Shown: one piece after another, positions 5,020-6,082 of the stretch | Numbering within the stretch: position 1 is the stretch's first letter | How the letters are laid out: each line of letters starts with the position of its first letter | Assembly (NCBI GenBank): GCA_021820805.1 | Contig: JAKADF010000225.1 | Coordinates: forward strand, 1-6,082 | Length of the DNA stretch: 6,082 nucleotides | Direction: 5' to 3' | Source: Bacillota bacterium | GTDB lineage: Bacteria; Bacillota; Bacilli; Alicyclobacillales; Alicyclobacillaceae | Notes under the pieces: model-generated | Told to the model about the DNA's origin: nothing | The model's database searches: none | The model's input: only the letters and a program-made list of their open reading frames with translations | Translations under genes and position numbers: made by a program

Positions 5020-6000
5020 TTGACAGGTGCAGAAATCTCGGCTTTGTGGGGATTGTATATGTATGACAGTATGGCGGTCTGTATCTTTCAATATGTACTG
5101 AAAAATCTTCAAGGCGAAGACATGCGATCTGTCTTTCAATATGCTTTAAATTTAGCCCAAGACCATGTTAAGCGTATTACGGGTTTTCTTCAGCAAGAAC
5201 AGTACCCTATTCCGCACGGATTTCATGATGAAGATGTCAATCTGAACGCTTCGCGTTTATTTTTGGACGAGTTTTGGTTGAAGTATATTCACGAGATGTG
5301 CATTCACGGAATGTTTTATGACGTTTCAGCGTTAACCACTTCAGCACGACAAGACATTCGGAATTTCTTTGTTCAATGCCAGACGACGTCGATGGAACTG
5401 TACAACAAATCCACTGATGTTTTGTTATCCAAAGGGCTGTATCATAGAGCGCCGAGCATTCCGAAGCCTGGATACATTGATTTTGTTAATGACAAGCACT
5501 ACGTGGCTGGGTGGTTTGGAAAGCAGCGACCCATCAACGGGGTTGAAATGACCAGTATCTTTTTCAATTTGAAGAAAAGCATAATCACTAAAGCCTTGTT
5601 GATGGGATTTGCTCAAACAGCAGAGTCACCGCAAGTGCGTTCCATTTTGACGAAGATGACCGATTTGAAAAAGAAACATATCGAAGACTGGGGCAGAGTG
5701 TTAACGGATGGTGATCTGCCCGCTCCTCCAACTTGGGATGGAGATGTAACCGACTCCACGGTCGCACCCTTTTCAGATAAACTCATGATGTTTCATGCAG
5801 GTTTGCTTTACAGCATCGCCATGGCTTACTACGGTATGGGATTAGCCACAGCCCAGAGAAAAGATTTTACATTGCTTTTTAGTCGTTTTATTGCGGAAGA
5901 TTTGGACGTGACAGGTGATTGGATAAAAACCATGATCCAAAACGGATGGATGGAACAGCCTCCGCAGACCGTTGACCACAAAGCATTAAAACCTGTTTAA
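5020..6000 (+). CDS. DUF3231 family protein, two-repeat (326 aa from TTG)
   Basis: DUF3231 proteins are Bacilli proteins of unknown function, built of two similar all-helical halves; a helical-bundle (ferritin/CotF-like) fold is plausible but is my inference. The duplication is visible. LTTSARQDIRNFF (105-117) corresponds to LATAQRKDFTLLF (275-287), and FHDEDVN (68-74) to WDGDVTD (239-245), each followed by a long amphipathic helix. The opening LTGAEISALWGLYMYD and the ending WIKTMIQNGWMEQPP are typical of the family, and the length is normal. No membrane segment or signal is present. The start is uncertain: TTG 5020 is the first usual start codon, but family members normally have several residues before LT. 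The in-frame codons from 4996 (TQEQHNPQ) supply them behind a well-placed GGAGGA, so the native start was probably at 4996, now ACG. The gene is otherwise intact. Confidence 0.9.
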   Translation: MTGAEISALWGLYMYDSMAVCIFQYVLKNLQGEDMRSVFQYALNLAQDHVKRITGFLQQEQYPIPHGFHDEDVNLNASRLFLDEFWLKYIHEMCIHGMFYDVSALTTSARQDIRNFFVQCQTTSMELYNKSTDVLLSKGLYHRAPSIPKPGYIDFVNDKHYVAGWFGKQRPINGVEMTSIFFNLKKSIITKALLMGFAQTAESPQVRSILTKMTDLKKKHIEDWGRVLTDGDLPAPPTWDGDVTDSTVAPFSDKLMMFHAGLLYSIAMAYYGMGLATAQRKDFTLLFSRFIAEDLDVTGDWIKTMIQNGWMEQPPQTVDHKALKPV

Positions 6001-6015
6001 TTCTTCCCCTTAAAC

Positions 6016-6051
6016 CAAAAAAGCGTGTCAAATCATCCGTGATTGACACGC
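6016..6051. terminator. Strong hairpin terminator, best oriented for the - strand
   Basis: GCGTGTCA (6023-6030) pairs with TGACACGC (6044-6051). After a one-base bulge ATCA (6032-6035) pairs with TGAT (6040-6043) around the loop TCCG. On the - strand the stem is followed by TTTTTT (6022-6017), a classic intrinsic terminator for a gene coming from beyond the right edge. On + it follows the DUF3231 stop by 22 bases, with only a weak T-tract (CCATTT), so it may work in both directions. Confidence 0.8.
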
Positions 6052-6082
6052 CATTTCCTCAAGATTTACATTTTCCATTAAG

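Noticed and set aside
5369..5616. Open frames on both strands inside the DUF3231 gene (5369-5551 +, 5425-5616 -)
   Set aside because: Both are shadows of the well-supported 326-residue gene.

Overview
The window looks like chromosomal DNA from a low-to-moderate GC Gram-positive bacterium of the Bacilli. This is an inference from family content: a CspB-type cold-shock protein followed by a YdjO-family zinc-ribbon protein, a DUF3231 protein, strong GGAGG-type ribosome sites, and remnants of a PEP-synthase/rifampicin-phosphotransferase-like gene. I cannot name a species.

Layout. Positions 1-738 hold the 3' end of an unrecognised gene and a single-pass membrane protein, probably one operon on the + strand. 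Positions 739-2530 are a gene graveyard. It contains an HTH-bearing, transposase-like scrap (- strand), a PEP-utilising-enzyme gene collapsed by an internal deletion so that its first 28 codons abut its last 61 (- strand, with promoter, ribosome site and terminator still visible), and a decayed + strand coding scrap. Positions 2530-3018 are a compact intact module: a structured leader, csp, an intrinsic terminator, then a ydjO-like gene with its own strong ribosome site but no room for its own promoter. Positions 3168-3671 (- strand) encode a four-helix membrane protein of unknown function. Positions 3703-4310 (- strand) are a broken IS1595-family transposase, followed by a frameshifted tyrosine-recombinase scrap (+, 4430-4566) and a second, more damaged copy (4675-4835) of the coding scrap seen at 1935-2100. 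Positions 5020-6000 encode a two-repeat DUF3231 protein whose expected ATG appears to be lost. The window ends in a strong hairpin oriented mainly as a terminator for a gene entering from the right on the - strand.

Functionally, the best-supported intact unit is csp-ydjO: the terminator between them and the nested hairpin just upstream of the csp ribosome site suggest RNA-level control of a cold-response pair. The rest is dominated by mobile-element debris and decayed genes on both sides of that unit. I found no CRISPR array, tRNA, rRNA or recognisable defence system.
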